Below, in pieces: positions 24,195-31,768 of a stretch of DNA of 64,000 bases. Source of the stretch: Acidimicrobiales bacterium (GTDB taxonomy: Bacteria; Actinomycetota; Acidimicrobiia; Acidimicrobiales; Aldehydirespiratoraceae); contig JAQWMR010000010.1 of the NCBI GenBank assembly GCA_029246685.1, positions 124,001 to 188,000 on the forward strand, given 5' to 3'. The translations under genes were made by a program, and so were the position numbers. The stretch's first letter is position 1. Each line of letters opens with the position of its first letter. Under the pieces are notes generated by a model. The model was not told where the DNA came from and searched no databases. It worked only from the letters and a program-made list of their open reading frames with translations.

Positions 24195-24218
24195 GAGATG
24201 TAGCGGGTGTCTGACACC
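24195..24218. terminator. Repeat copy C with 13-nt palindrome between convergent genes
   Basis: The 18-mer GAGATGTAGCGGGTGTCT (24195-24212) is identical to copy A. It leads into GGTGTC-T-GACACC (24206-24218), a palindrome that could form a bidirectional stop between the AIM24 gene and ileS. Confidence 0.45.
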
Positions 24219-24228
24219 GTTGTAGCGG

Positions 24229-27200
24229 CTAGGTGACCTGGAGGGTGAAGGCGAAGGCCTTGCCATCGATCTTGGCGTCGTGCACGGTTGCGCCGTCCGG
24301 AGCTGCGCCGACATCCAGACTCGTCGCGAGCACCTCTCCCTGGATGTAGGTCCCGTGGGTCTCGATCGCCGCCTTCACCGCGGAGGCGGCTTCAACGACG
24401 GTCACGCCGATGCGGTCGGTGACCACGAGGTCCTCGGTTTTGCGGGCGTTCTGGACCTCGCGCACGACGTCGCGGGCCAGGCCCTCGGCCGCGAGCTCGG
24501 GGGTGACTTCCGTGTCGAGCGTGACAACGGCGTCGTTGGACCGCAGCGCGGCGGCGACCACGTCGTCAGGCGACTCGAGGGCGAGTTCGTACTCGTCCTC
24601 CGCCAGCACGTGACCGGCCACTGTGACACTGCCGTCGTCGTTGGACTGCCAGTCGCCGGACTTCGCCGCACCGAAGACCGTCTGCACGTCCTTGCCCAAC
24701 CGGGGCCCGAGGGCTTTGCCATCGGGCCGCAGGACGAAGGTAGCGAGCGACCCGATCTCCTCGGTGACGTTGACTGCTTTCACGTTGAGCTCATCGGCGA
24801 GCAGTTCGGTGAACGGCTCGAGCGTGTTCGCGTCGCGACCGGCGACGGTGACCGACGCCAGCGGCAGCCGGACTCGCAGGCCCTGGTCCTCGCGAAGGCG
24901 AAGGCCGGTTGACGCGACGTCTCGCAGCCGGTCCATCGCTGCGACCAGCGCGGGATCGGCCGGGTAGGCATCGGCGTCGGGCCAGTCCGACAGGTGCACG
25001 GAATCGTGTCGGTCGGCGTCGCCGCCGGTGAGCCCGACCCAGATCTCCTCGGTGATCATCGGAAGCAGCGGAGCGGCGACCTGCATGAGTGTGATGAGCA
25101 CCGTGTAGAGCGTGTCGAGACCGTGCGTGTCTGCGCCAGCGCCGTCGGTTCCCCAGAAGCGGTCGCGAGATCGACGGATGTACCAGTTGTTGAGCGCGTC
25201 GATGAACGACTGGATCTCCATCGCCGCGCCCGGGAGGTCGTAGGCGTCCATCCGACGCTCGACGTCGGCGACCAGGTCGCGCGTCTTCGCGAGAAGATAG
25301 CGATCGAGCAGCTCGGTGGAGTCCGTGCGGAAGCTCGCGCGGTGGTTCTCGACGTTCGCGTAGAGCGTGAAGAACTTGTACGCGTTCCAGATCGGGATGA
25401 TGACCTGGCGGACGACATCGTCGATCGCCTGGTCGGCGATTCGCGTGTCGCCACCTCGCACGATGCTGGTGGACATGAAGTACCACCGCAGCGCGTCGGC
25501 GCCCTGCTTCTCGAAGATCTCCTCGGGCTCGGTGTAGTTGCGGAGCTTCTTCGAGAGCTTGGCGCCGTCGTCGGCGAGCAGGATCCCGTGGCAGATCGCG
25601 TTGTCGAACCCGGGCCGGTTGAACAGCGCCGTGGACAGCACGTGCATCGTGTAGAACCAGCCGCGCGACTGGTTGATGTACTCGACGATGAAGTCAGCCG
25701 GGAAGTGCTCCTCGAACCAGTCCTTGTTCTCGAACGGGTAGTGAACCTGTGCGAACGGCATCGACCCGGACTCGAACCAGCAGTCGAGGACCTCGGGCAC
25801 GCGGCGCATCGTGGATTCGCCGGTCGGGTCGTCCGGGTTCGGGCGCGTCAGCTCGTCGATCACCGGGCGATGGAGGTCGTCCGGGCGAACGCCGAAGTCG
25901 GCCTCGATCTCGTCGAGGCTGCCGTAGACGTCGGTACGCGGGTACTCCGGGTTGTCGCTGATCCACACGGGGATCGGCGAACCCCAGAACCGGTTGCGGC
26001 TGATCGACCAGTCGCGGGCGCCCTCGAGCCACATGCCGAAGCGGCCGTCGCGGATGTGGGACGGCACCCAGTTGATCTGCTGGTTGGTGGCCAGGAGGTC
26101 GTCGCGGATCGCGGTGACCTTCACGTACCAACTCGGCATCGCCTTGTAGATGATCGGCTCATCGGTTCGCCAGCAGTGCGGATAGTTGTGCGTGTAGCTG
26201 TCGTGGCGGATCAGCTTCCCGGCGTCGCGCAGGTGGCGGATGATGTCGGGGTTGGCTTCGAGCACGTTCTGCCCGGCCCACTCGACGACGTCTTCGGTGA
26301 AGCGGCCGGCGTCGTCCACCGGCACGACCATGCCGATGCCTGCCTCTTCACCCACGCGCTGATCGTCCTCGCCGAAGCCTGGCGCCATGTGCACCACGCC
26401 GGTGCCCTCTTCGGTGTCGATGAAGTCGCCGGCGAGCACGACGAACGCGCGGTTCTCGCCGTGGCGGGAATCCTCTGGATCCACCTCGGCCATGTCGGCG
26501 AAGAAGGGCAGGAGGGGCTCGTAGGTGCGACCGACCAGCTCCGCGCCGGCGATCGTGCCGACCTGTTCGGCGTTCTCGAGCTGGGGTGCGTACTTCTCGA
26601 GCACGGCCTCACCGAGGAGGTAGCGCATGCCGTTCTCGTCGAGCATGACCGCATAGTCGAGGTCCGGCCCCACCGCGAGGGCGAGGTTGGACGGCAGCGT
26701 CCACGGCGTGGTGGTCCACGCGAGGATTGCGGCGGGCGTGTCGTCGTCACCGGGGATACCACTGGTGTCGTCGAGGGTGAACGCGACGGTGATCGCGGGA
26801 TCCTGGCGGGGGCGCGTAGCGTCGTCGAGTCGGATCTCGTGGTTGGACAGCGGCGTCTCCGCGGCCCAGCTGTAGGGGAGGACACGGTTGGACTGGTAGA
26901 TGAGGCCCTTGTCCCAGAGCTGCTTGAAGGCCCACATCACCGACTCCATGTAGTCGATGTCCATGGTCTTGTAGTCGTTCTCGAAGTCGACCCAGCGGGC
27001 CTGGCGGTCGACCGTCTTCTCCCATTCGCGGGTGTAGCGCATGACCGACTCACGGCAGTGGCTGTTGAAACGGGCGATACCCAGTTCGCGGATCGCGGCG
27101 CGGCCGTGGACGCCGAGCTCCTTCTCCGCTTCCATCTCCGCCGGGAGACCGTGGCAGTCCCAGCCGAAGCGGCGTTCGACTCGCTTTCCCTTCATCGTCT

Positions 27201-27474
27201 GGTAGCGAGGGACGACGTCCTTCACGTAACCGGTGAGCAGATGCCCGTGGTGGGGGAGCCCGTTGGCGAACGGCGGGCCGTCGTAGAAGACGTACTCGTT
27301 GTTCACCTCACCATCATCAGCGGTGACGATGGTGGCGGGACGCTGCTCGACCGATTCCTCGAAGGTCGCGGCGGTCTCCCACCGCTCGAGAATTCGACGC
27401 TCGATGCCCGGAAGATCCGGACTCTCGACCTGCGGATAGGGCGTTTCCGCCCCCGAATTCTCGGCGCTACTCAT
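24229..27474 (-). CDS. ileS: Isoleucine-tRNA ligase (long, eukaryote-like type)
   Basis: A 1081-residue class I aminoacyl-tRNA synthetase. The HIGH motif is PHHGH at about residues 74-78 and KMSKS is KLSKK at about 639-643. The editing domain (VGRTYEPLLPFF, GTGVVHMAPGFGEDD), the WFYTMHVLSTALF segment, an anticodon-binding domain and a C-terminal extension are all present. The length and HHGH form point to the type that is intrinsically less sensitive to mupirocin; this is family knowledge and untested here. ATG 27474 follows TAACCT by eight bases. I looked for a T-box leader upstream and saw none. An 846-residue antisense frame is an artefact. Confidence 0.96.
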   Translation of the reverse strand: MSSAENSGAETPYPQVESPDLPGIERRILERWETAATFEESVEQRPATIVTADDGEVNNEYVFYDGPPFANGLPHHGHLLTGYVKDVVPRYQTMKGKRVERRFGWDCHGLPAEMEAEKELGVHGRAAIRELGIARFNSHCRESVMRYTREWEKTVDRQARWVDFENDYKTMDIDYMESVMWAFKQLWDKGLIYQSNRVLPYSWAAETPLSNHEIRLDDATRPRQDPAITVAFTLDDTSGIPGDDDTPAAILAWTTTPWTLPSNLALAVGPDLDYAVMLDENGMRYLLGEAVLEKYAPQLENAEQVGTIAGAELVGRTYEPLLPFFADMAEVDPEDSRHGENRAFVVLAGDFIDTEEGTGVVHMAPGFGEDDQRVGEEAGIGMVVPVDDAGRFTEDVVEWAGQNVLEANPDIIRHLRDAGKLIRHDSYTHNYPHCWRTDEPIIYKAMPSWYVKVTAIRDDLLATNQQINWVPSHIRDGRFGMWLEGARDWSISRNRFWGSPIPVWISDNPEYPRTDVYGSLDEIEADFGVRPDDLHRPVIDELTRPNPDDPTGESTMRRVPEVLDCWFESGSMPFAQVHYPFENKDWFEEHFPADFIVEYINQSRGWFYTMHVLSTALFNRPGFDNAICHGILLADDGAKLSKKLRNYTEPEEIFEKQGADALRWYFMSTSIVRGGDTRIADQAIDDVVRQVIIPIWNAYKFFTLYANVENHRASFRTDSTELLDRYLLAKTRDLVADVERRMDAYDLPGAAMEIQSFIDALNNWYIRRSRDRFWGTDGAGADTHGLDTLYTVLITLMQVAAPLLPMITEEIWVGLTGGDADRHDSVHLSDWPDADAYPADPALVAAMDRLRDVASTGLRLREDQGLRVRLPLASVTVAGRDANTLEPFTELLADELNVKAVNVTEEIGSLATFVLRPDGKALGPRLGKDVQTVFGAAKSGDWQSNDDGSVTVAGHVLAEDEYELALESPDDVVAAALRSNDAVVTLDTEVTPELAAEGLARDVVREVQNARKTEDLVVTDRIGVTVVEAASAVKAAIETHGTYIQGEVLATSLDVGAAPDGATVHDAKIDGKAFAFTLQVT

Positions 27475-27482
27475 GGTCGGTC

Positions 27483-27488
27483 AGGTTA
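27483..27488 (-). promoter_or_regulatory. Leaderless -10 (TAACCT) for ileS
   Basis: TAACCT on the minus strand ends eight bases before the ileS ATG. It implies a leaderless ileS message with no room for a riboswitch. Confidence 0.45.
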
Positions 27489-27530
27489 TCGGTGGCAATG
27501 CTGGGCACTGCTCGGAGTTTTGCCTCCGGG

Positions 27531-27958
27531 CTAGATCCCGTCGTCTTCGGAGGCGACGCCGGCATCCGATACGTGCGTCGTCCAGGCTGTACCGTCGTGG
27601 TAGCGGAGCTCGTGCCCGCCCGACGGGTCCGCGTGCTAGCCCTCCTGGACGACGTCGACGAGATCAGCCGGGGCTTCGTCAGCGGACGCCGCCGGCGCGG
27701 CAGCACCAGCACCGACCGGCTGGTTCTGACTGAGCGATTCTGCGTCGAGGAATGCCCCGGCGAGGATGACGGCTGCGCCGACCACGATGCAGACCATGCC
27801 GAACTGCACGGCACTGTCCGGCTCCATCACCGTGGCGATCAGGCTCACCATGCCTGCGAAGACACCGATGCCACCGAGCCATGCGGAGAATCGTCTCGCG
27901 CCGGGTGCCGCGCATATGGCCATGACGATGCCGGAGACGAGGACGAGCAGCGAGCCTG
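27531..27958 (-). pseudogene. Membrane protein with C-terminal DUF2510, 5'-truncated and with an amber codon at the conserved Trp
   Basis: The minus strand encodes three hydrophobic segments (SLLVLVSGIVMAICA, AWLGGIGVFAGMVSLIATVM, VQFGMVCIVVGAAVILAGAFL), an Ala/Pro linker, then VQEG, a TAG at 27636-27638, and HADPSGGHELRYHDGTAW ending at TAG 27531-27533. The last part is a DUF2510 module, whose consensus begins G-W-x-x-D-P. The TAG sits exactly where the Trp (TGG) should be, so one G-to-A change explains it. No start codon precedes the first helix: the frame meets the opposite-strand TetR relic at about 27958. Confidence 0.7.
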
Positions 27959-27959
27959 C

Positions 27960-28106
27960 TTCGTCGCCATCCAGGTGCACACCTGGATCCACGGCATGGT
28001 CGATCTCATCGGCCGCCAGCCCGATGGTGACTGGCCTCCGATGCTCACGCTCCTCGACGAGTTGGGCGTCCGGCTCGGACTCACCACCACCGACACCACG
28101 TCCTAG
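27960..28106 (+). pseudogene. TetR-family regulator relic (C-terminal end only)
   Basis: The plus frame ending at TAG 28104-28106 reads VAIQVHTWIHGMVDLIGRQP, then DGDWPPMLTLLDELGVRLGL. It resembles the last helices of TetR C-terminal ligand domains (W-x-x-I-H-G-x-V/M...). The helix-turn-helix and most of the ligand domain are missing. The upstream boundary coincides with the truncated membrane protein on the other strand, so one deletion could have removed both 5' ends. Confidence 0.45.
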
Positions 28107-28109
28107 GCT
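28104..28109 (+). promoter_or_regulatory. Leaderless -10 (TAGGCT) overlapping the TetR-relic stop
   Basis: TAGGCT, whose TAG is the stop of the relic frame, is followed by six bases and ATG 28116. Confidence 0.45.
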
Positions 28110-28115
28110 CGCCCG

Positions 28116-29042
28116 ATGCGTCGCTTCCTGATTGACACCGACACCGCGTCCGACGATGCGGTCGCCCTCATCATGGCCCTCCGCCATCCCGATGTGACGG
28201 TTGAGGCCATCACGGTTGGGTGCGGCAACGTCGGCCTCGACCAAGCTGTGCAGAACGCGCTGTACACCGTGGAGTTCTGCGGGGCGGATGTGCCGGTCTA
28301 TGCCGGTGCTCCTCGTCCGATGATGCGCACTCTCGAGACGGCCCAGTATGTCCACGGCGCGGATGGTATGGGCGACTGCGGCTTGCCGCTCTCCGGACGA
28401 ACCCCGGCGGCCGGTCGAGGATGCGATGTCATCGTCGACACGATCCTCGGTGCCCCGGGCGAGATCACGCTCGTCACCCTCGGCCCGCTCACCAACGTCG
28501 CCCTCGCCGTCATGCGGGCCCCGGAGATTGTCGAAGCCGTCGATCGCGTGGTGGTCATGGGTGGCACCGGCGTGCACGGACCCGGCAACGTCTCGGCCAT
28601 GGCGGAGTACAACTTCTGGGCCGACCCCGAGGCTGCCCAGATCGTGACTCGGTCCGGGCTCCCGCTCGAGTTCGTCGGTTGGGACATCTCGATCGGGTCG
28701 GCCGTCGTCACCGCCGAACGTCACGCCGCCCTGAAGGCGATGGGCACACCGCTCGCCGATTTCGCGGTCAGCATCGCCCAGGTCGTGCGCGAGTTCGCGA
28801 TGTCGAACGGCCTGGAAGGTGATGACCTGCCCGACCCCATCGCCATGGCCCACGCGATCGATCCCAGCCGCTCGGAGCATCAACGACTGTGGGTCGACGT
28901 GATGGTGGGCGACGGACCGCAGCGCGGCGTCATGGACGTCGACCAGATCGGCATCACCGATGCCGAACCCAACATCGACGTGGTCACGCACTACCCGAGC
29001 GACCACTTCTTCGAAATGCTGTACTCCTCGCTCGCCGAGTGA
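28116..29042 (+). CDS. Inosine/uridine-preferring nucleoside hydrolase
   Basis: A 308-residue ribonucleoside hydrolase (IUNH fold) cleaving the N-glycosidic bond of nucleosides. The calcium/ribose-binding cluster IDTDTASDDAVAL sits at the N-terminus. The VTLGPLTNVALA and VVMGGTG motifs follow, and MAEYNFWADPEAAQIV carries the conserved N-x-x-x-D-P. The C-terminus has VDVMVGDGPQRGVM. Base specificity is not evident. It is monocistronic by spacing, with its own leaderless promoter, and the following SDR also has its own. Confidence 0.92.
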   Translation: MRRFLIDTDTASDDAVALIMALRHPDVTVEAITVGCGNVGLDQAVQNALYTVEFCGADVPVYAGAPRPMMRTLETAQYVHGADGMGDCGLPLSGRTPAAGRGCDVIVDTILGAPGEITLVTLGPLTNVALAVMRAPEIVEAVDRVVVMGGTGVHGPGNVSAMAEYNFWADPEAAQIVTRSGLPLEFVGWDISIGSAVVTAERHAALKAMGTPLADFAVSIAQVVREFAMSNGLEGDDLPDPIAMAHAIDPSRSEHQRLWVDVMVGDGPQRGVMDVDQIGITDAEPNIDVVTHYPSDHFFEMLYSSLAE

Positions 29043-29067
29043 GCTCATCGCCTTCTGCGCCGGGCGC

Positions 29068-29073
29068 TAGCGT
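29068..29073 (+). promoter_or_regulatory. Leaderless -10 (TAGCGT) for the SDR gene at 29082
   Basis: TAGCGT then eight bases then ATG 29082. Confidence 0.5.
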
Positions 29074-29081
29074 CGCCGCCT

Positions 29082-29852
29082 ATGGACGCAACGCAGCTCA
29101 ACTCGTTCCTCGATTTCTCCGGCCAGACCGCGATCGTCACCGGCGGGACCCGCGGAATCGGCCGAGCGATCGCGGAGGGCCTCGCCGCGGGCGGGGCCGG
29201 CGTCGTCGTCGCCAGTCGTAAGGAAGACGCCTGCGCAGAGACGCAGGCCCACCTCGAGTCGATGGGTGCCAAGGCGCTCGGCCTTGCGGTCAACATGGGC
29301 GACGTCGACGGCGCGAACCAACTCATCGCCACCACCGTCGACCGCTTCGGTGGGATCGACATCCTGATCAACAATGCAGCCAACGCGCTCGCCGCGCCGG
29401 TCGGCCAACAGAGCGAGGCGACGTGGCAGAAGTCGTTCGACGTCAACCTGCGGGGCCCAGCGCTCCTGATCCAATCCGCCGTCCCCTACCTCGAGGCGTC
29501 GGACAATGCATCGGTGGTCAACGTCATCAGCGTCGGTGCCTTCCAGTTCGCCCGTGGCGTCTCGATGTACGCGGCCATGAAGGCTGCTCTGCTCTCCGTC
29601 ACCCGCTCTTTCGCCGGCGAACTCGCTGGACAGGGCATCCGGGTCAACGCTCTTGCGCCCGGGCCGGTCGACACCGACATGACCCGCAACCTGGGCGAAG
29701 GCGCCCCGGAGGCGATGGGCAAAGGCACCCTGCTAGGCCGCCCGGCCCAACCCGACGAAATGGTCGGCCCGGCGCTGTTCCTCGCCGGACGAGCCTCCTC
29801 CTACGTCACCGGCCAAGTGGTGGTGGCTGACGGGGGCATGCACCCGCACTGA
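29082..29852 (+). CDS. SDR family oxidoreductase
   Basis: A 256-residue classical SDR with cofactor motif TGGTRGIG near residue 20, NNAANALAAPVG (NNAG variant), the serine in NVISVGAFQ, catalytic Y-x-x-x-K in SMYAAMKAALL, and a C-terminal RPAQPDEMVGPALFLAGRASSYVTGQ ending in VADGGMHPH. That ending is common in 3-oxoacyl-ACP-reductase-like and sugar/alcohol SDRs. Substrate unknown. Confidence 0.9.
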   Translation: MDATQLNSFLDFSGQTAIVTGGTRGIGRAIAEGLAAGGAGVVVASRKEDACAETQAHLESMGAKALGLAVNMGDVDGANQLIATTVDRFGGIDILINNAANALAAPVGQQSEATWQKSFDVNLRGPALLIQSAVPYLEASDNASVVNVISVGAFQFARGVSMYAAMKAALLSVTRSFAGELAGQGIRVNALAPGPVDTDMTRNLGEGAPEAMGKGTLLGRPAQPDEMVGPALFLAGRASSYVTGQVVVADGGMHPH

Positions 29853-29866
29853 ACCCGCCCGAAATC

Positions 29867-29882
29867 CCTTTGTTTTCAAAGG
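29867..29882 (+). terminator. Small hairpin after the SDR gene
   Basis: CCTTTG-TTTT-CAAAGG, a six-base stem with a TTTT loop, starts 15 bases after the SDR stop. Weak, but unusually AT-rich for this sequence. Confidence 0.35.
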
Positions 29883-29943
29883 AGTTCTGTCGATGGAGCG
29901 ACGCGTGAAGGATTTTTCCTCGCGTGGCCAAACAAAACCGTCA

Positions 29944-29959
29944 CATCACACGTGAGATG
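29944..29959 (+). promoter_or_regulatory. Near-palindrome upstream of the ECF sigma gene
   Basis: CATCACACGTGAGATG is palindromic except for one base pair around a CACGTG core. It lies about 55 bases before the sigma-factor ATG. A -10-like GATAGGT stands directly before the ATG at 30012. It could be the operator or part of an autoregulated promoter. Confidence 0.4.
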
Positions 29960-30011
29960 CGTGGGAGATGACGGCGATGCACGGTAGCAACATCAGGCAG
30001 ATAGGTAGGGC

Positions 30012-30539
30012 ATGGCCCGAACATTCGACGACTTCTTCCGAGATTCCTACGACCTCACGGTCAAAGGATTGGAGCTCGACGGCACTCGCATCGACGACGC
30101 CCACGCCGCCGCCCAAGAGGCGTTCGTCCGGGCGTACGCACGGTGGTGGCGAGTCGGGCACTACAAGGAACCAGCCGCGTGGGTGCGGCGGGTCGCGGTC
30201 AACATCGTCCGCGATCAGCACCGCCACCGCACGGTTCGGGAGAACACGTTGCCCAAGCTCGCCGCGGAACCGATGACGGTTCCCCCGGTGGACGACGGTG
30301 ACAGTGTCGACGGACTCGACGATGCCCTTGCCCGGCTGCCTCCGCAGCAGCGGAAAGCTGTCGATCTCTACTGCGGCGCCGGCTTCAGCACGGACGAAGC
30401 AGCAACCCGCATGGGCATCTTGCCCGGCGCGTTCCGCTTCCATCTGAGTCGAGCCCGTCGATCCCTCAATCCACGCATGGCCGAGAAGCTCGGTCGTCAG
30501 GAAATGACCGGTACCGCCAGTCAGGAAGTAGCGCGATGA
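30012..30539 (+). CDS. ECF-type RNA polymerase sigma factor
   Basis: A 175-residue sigma-70 family member with only regions 2 and 4. Region 2 reads DDAHAAAQEAFVRAYARWW with YKEPAAWVRRVAVNIVRDQHR; region 4 reads DALARLPPQQRKAVDLYCGAGFSTDEAATRMGI followed by FRFHLSRARRSL. It directs transcription of a small regulon in response to an envelope or stress signal. Its TGA overlaps the ATG of the next gene (ATGA), the arrangement expected for a sigma and its partner. Confidence 0.88.
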   Translation: MARTFDDFFRDSYDLTVKGLELDGTRIDDAHAAAQEAFVRAYARWWRVGHYKEPAAWVRRVAVNIVRDQHRHRTVRENTLPKLAAEPMTVPPVDDGDSVDGLDDALARLPPQQRKAVDLYCGAGFSTDEAATRMGILPGAFRFHLSRARRSLNPRMAEKLGRQEMTGTASQEVAR

Positions 30540-31624
30540 ACCCCCACACCGATGAAGTCCTCGAGGGCCTGCGGCCCCGCATGAAGGCGGCGCGTGTCAC
30601 CCACGTGCGACGCATGATGGCGTGTCTCGCCATGGTCCCGATCCTGGGCCTCAGCGCGGTGGCCATGGCCGCCGACGAGCCCACGTTCGAAGCTGCCGGC
30701 AACGGTGAGGAAGGCGCTGACGCCCCCGACGTCGACCTTTCTGACATCGGCGATGCCGGTGGCGACGTTGCCGACAACGACGACACCTCCGGCAACGACG
30801 AGACCGGCGACGACGGTGACGAGCCGAAGGAACCACAGGAGCAGACGAAGGTGCTGAGCCTCGGTCCGCTCGGCGAGGCCGAAGTGGTCATCGAAGCAGA
30901 CGGTGCCTTCGAACTCGCCCACGCCGACCTCGGCGAAGGCTGGGAGGTTTACTCGATCGACGTCACCGACGACGGCATTCGCATCGTCGTCAAGAAGGGC
31001 AACGTCGTGAAGGTGATCACCATCACGCAGGGTTTCCACGACGAACTCCAGGTCGACATCTCTGATCTGGTGATCCCGACCACGACGACAACCACGACGA
31101 CTGTGCCCTATGAGCTGCCGCCAGTCGTCACCGATCGGTTCACGGCGACCGTGGAAGGCCGAGGCTCCTTCATCGTCGAACGGGAAGGCGAGACCCTCTG
31201 GGTCGGCAACGTCTCCCCGAACGAGGGCTGCGACTACGACATCGTCAAGGGTGAGGGCTGGAAGGTCTACGTCGGCTCGACCAACGGTGAATGGGTCTGG
31301 TACGGCAAGGCGCTCATCAACGAGTCCGGTGAAGTGGAACTCCACTTCTGGGACGAAGAGCCGCCGTTCGAGCCCATCTACCAGTGGGTCGAGGTGCCCG
31401 AGGTCGGTGCCGTCCAGTTCAAGCTCTGGAGCGACGGGCTGGTCTACGTCAAGAACTGGGAGACCGGTGAAGGCTTCGGCTTCTACGACTACAACGGTGG
31501 CGACCCCGCCGAAGTGGCCAAGGTCGACTTCGAAGGCGAAGGCGCCCTCTGGATCGTCGAAGCCTGGGGCAACGAGAACGGTGACGAGCTCGTCTGGAGC
31601 GTCACCGACGCCTCCCCGGAGTAG
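30536..31624 (+). CDS. Membrane-anchored acidic protein coupled to the ECF sigma factor (candidate atypical anti-sigma)
   Basis: A 362-residue protein. A short basic cytoplasmic stretch (EVLEGLRPRMKAARVTHVRR, residues 8-27) precedes one hydrophobic helix (MMACLAMVPILGLSAVAMA). A very acidic segment rich in Asp/Glu/Gly (about 45-105), a first beta-rich region and a T-run (IPTTTTTTTTVP) follow. A larger aromatic beta-rich region with repeated G-x-G-x-F/W patterns (EGWKVYVGSTNGEW, GEGFGFYDYNG) ends the protein. No zinc-binding anti-sigma motif is visible. Its position and overlap with the sigma gene are the only evidence for an anti-sigma role. It may instead be an unrelated exported protein under sigma control. 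Confidence 0.7.
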   Translation: MNPHTDEVLEGLRPRMKAARVTHVRRMMACLAMVPILGLSAVAMAADEPTFEAAGNGEEGADAPDVDLSDIGDAGGDVADNDDTSGNDETGDDGDEPKEPQEQTKVLSLGPLGEAEVVIEADGAFELAHADLGEGWEVYSIDVTDDGIRIVVKKGNVVKVITITQGFHDELQVDISDLVIPTTTTTTTTVPYELPPVVTDRFTATVEGRGSFIVEREGETLWVGNVSPNEGCDYDIVKGEGWKVYVGSTNGEWVWYGKALINESGEVELHFWDEEPPFEPIYQWVEVPEVGAVQFKLWSDGLVYVKNWETGEGFGFYDYNGGDPAEVAKVDFEGEGALWIVEAWGNENGDELVWSVTDASPE

Positions 31625-31630
31625 TCCCCC

Positions 31631-31662
31631 AGCCCGAGTAGATCCCTACCCGCACTCGGGCT
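31631..31662. terminator. Hairpin after the sigma operon
   Basis: AGCCCGAGT (31631-31639) pairs with ACTCGGGCT (31654-31662) across a 14-base loop. It begins seven bases after the TAG stop. Confidence 0.55.
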
Positions 31663-31668
31663 GAGATC

Positions 31669-31704
31669 GGCGTGTACTCTCGACTTCGGTCGACAGCACA
31701 CGCC
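31669..31704. terminator. UUCG-capped stem-loop between convergent genes
   Basis: The outer stem GGCGTGT/ACACGCC (31669-31675, 31698-31704) encloses an inner stem TCGAC-TTCG-GTCGA (31680-31693) capped by a UUCG tetraloop. Further on, GGGGTC-A-GACCCC (31728-31740) forms another small palindrome, flanked by two CCGCTGCA repeats. The region lies between the sigma operon and phyH (stop at 31769). It may be a bidirectional terminator or a small structured RNA. Confidence 0.45.
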
Positions 31705-31768
31705 GGTTTCGCGTCCCCGCTGCACTTGGGGTCAGACCCCCGCTGCAGTTTTGCTGCTGTCGCCTCGC

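Noticed and set aside
24994..27534. An 846-codon open frame antisense to ileS
   Set aside because: Composition artefact of GC-rich third positions; no recognisable domain and full overlap with a definite tRNA synthetase.
27636..27638. TAG in DUF2510 read as pyrrolysine or suppressed
   Set aside because: TAG ends several normal genes in this window (P450, SnoaL-like, AADC neighbourhood), so it is a regular stop. A Trp-to-stop mutation is simpler.
27475..27640. T-box riboswitch upstream of ileS
   Set aside because: No T-box sequence (GGTGG-x-ACCGCG type) was found, and the -10 lies eight bases before the ATG.
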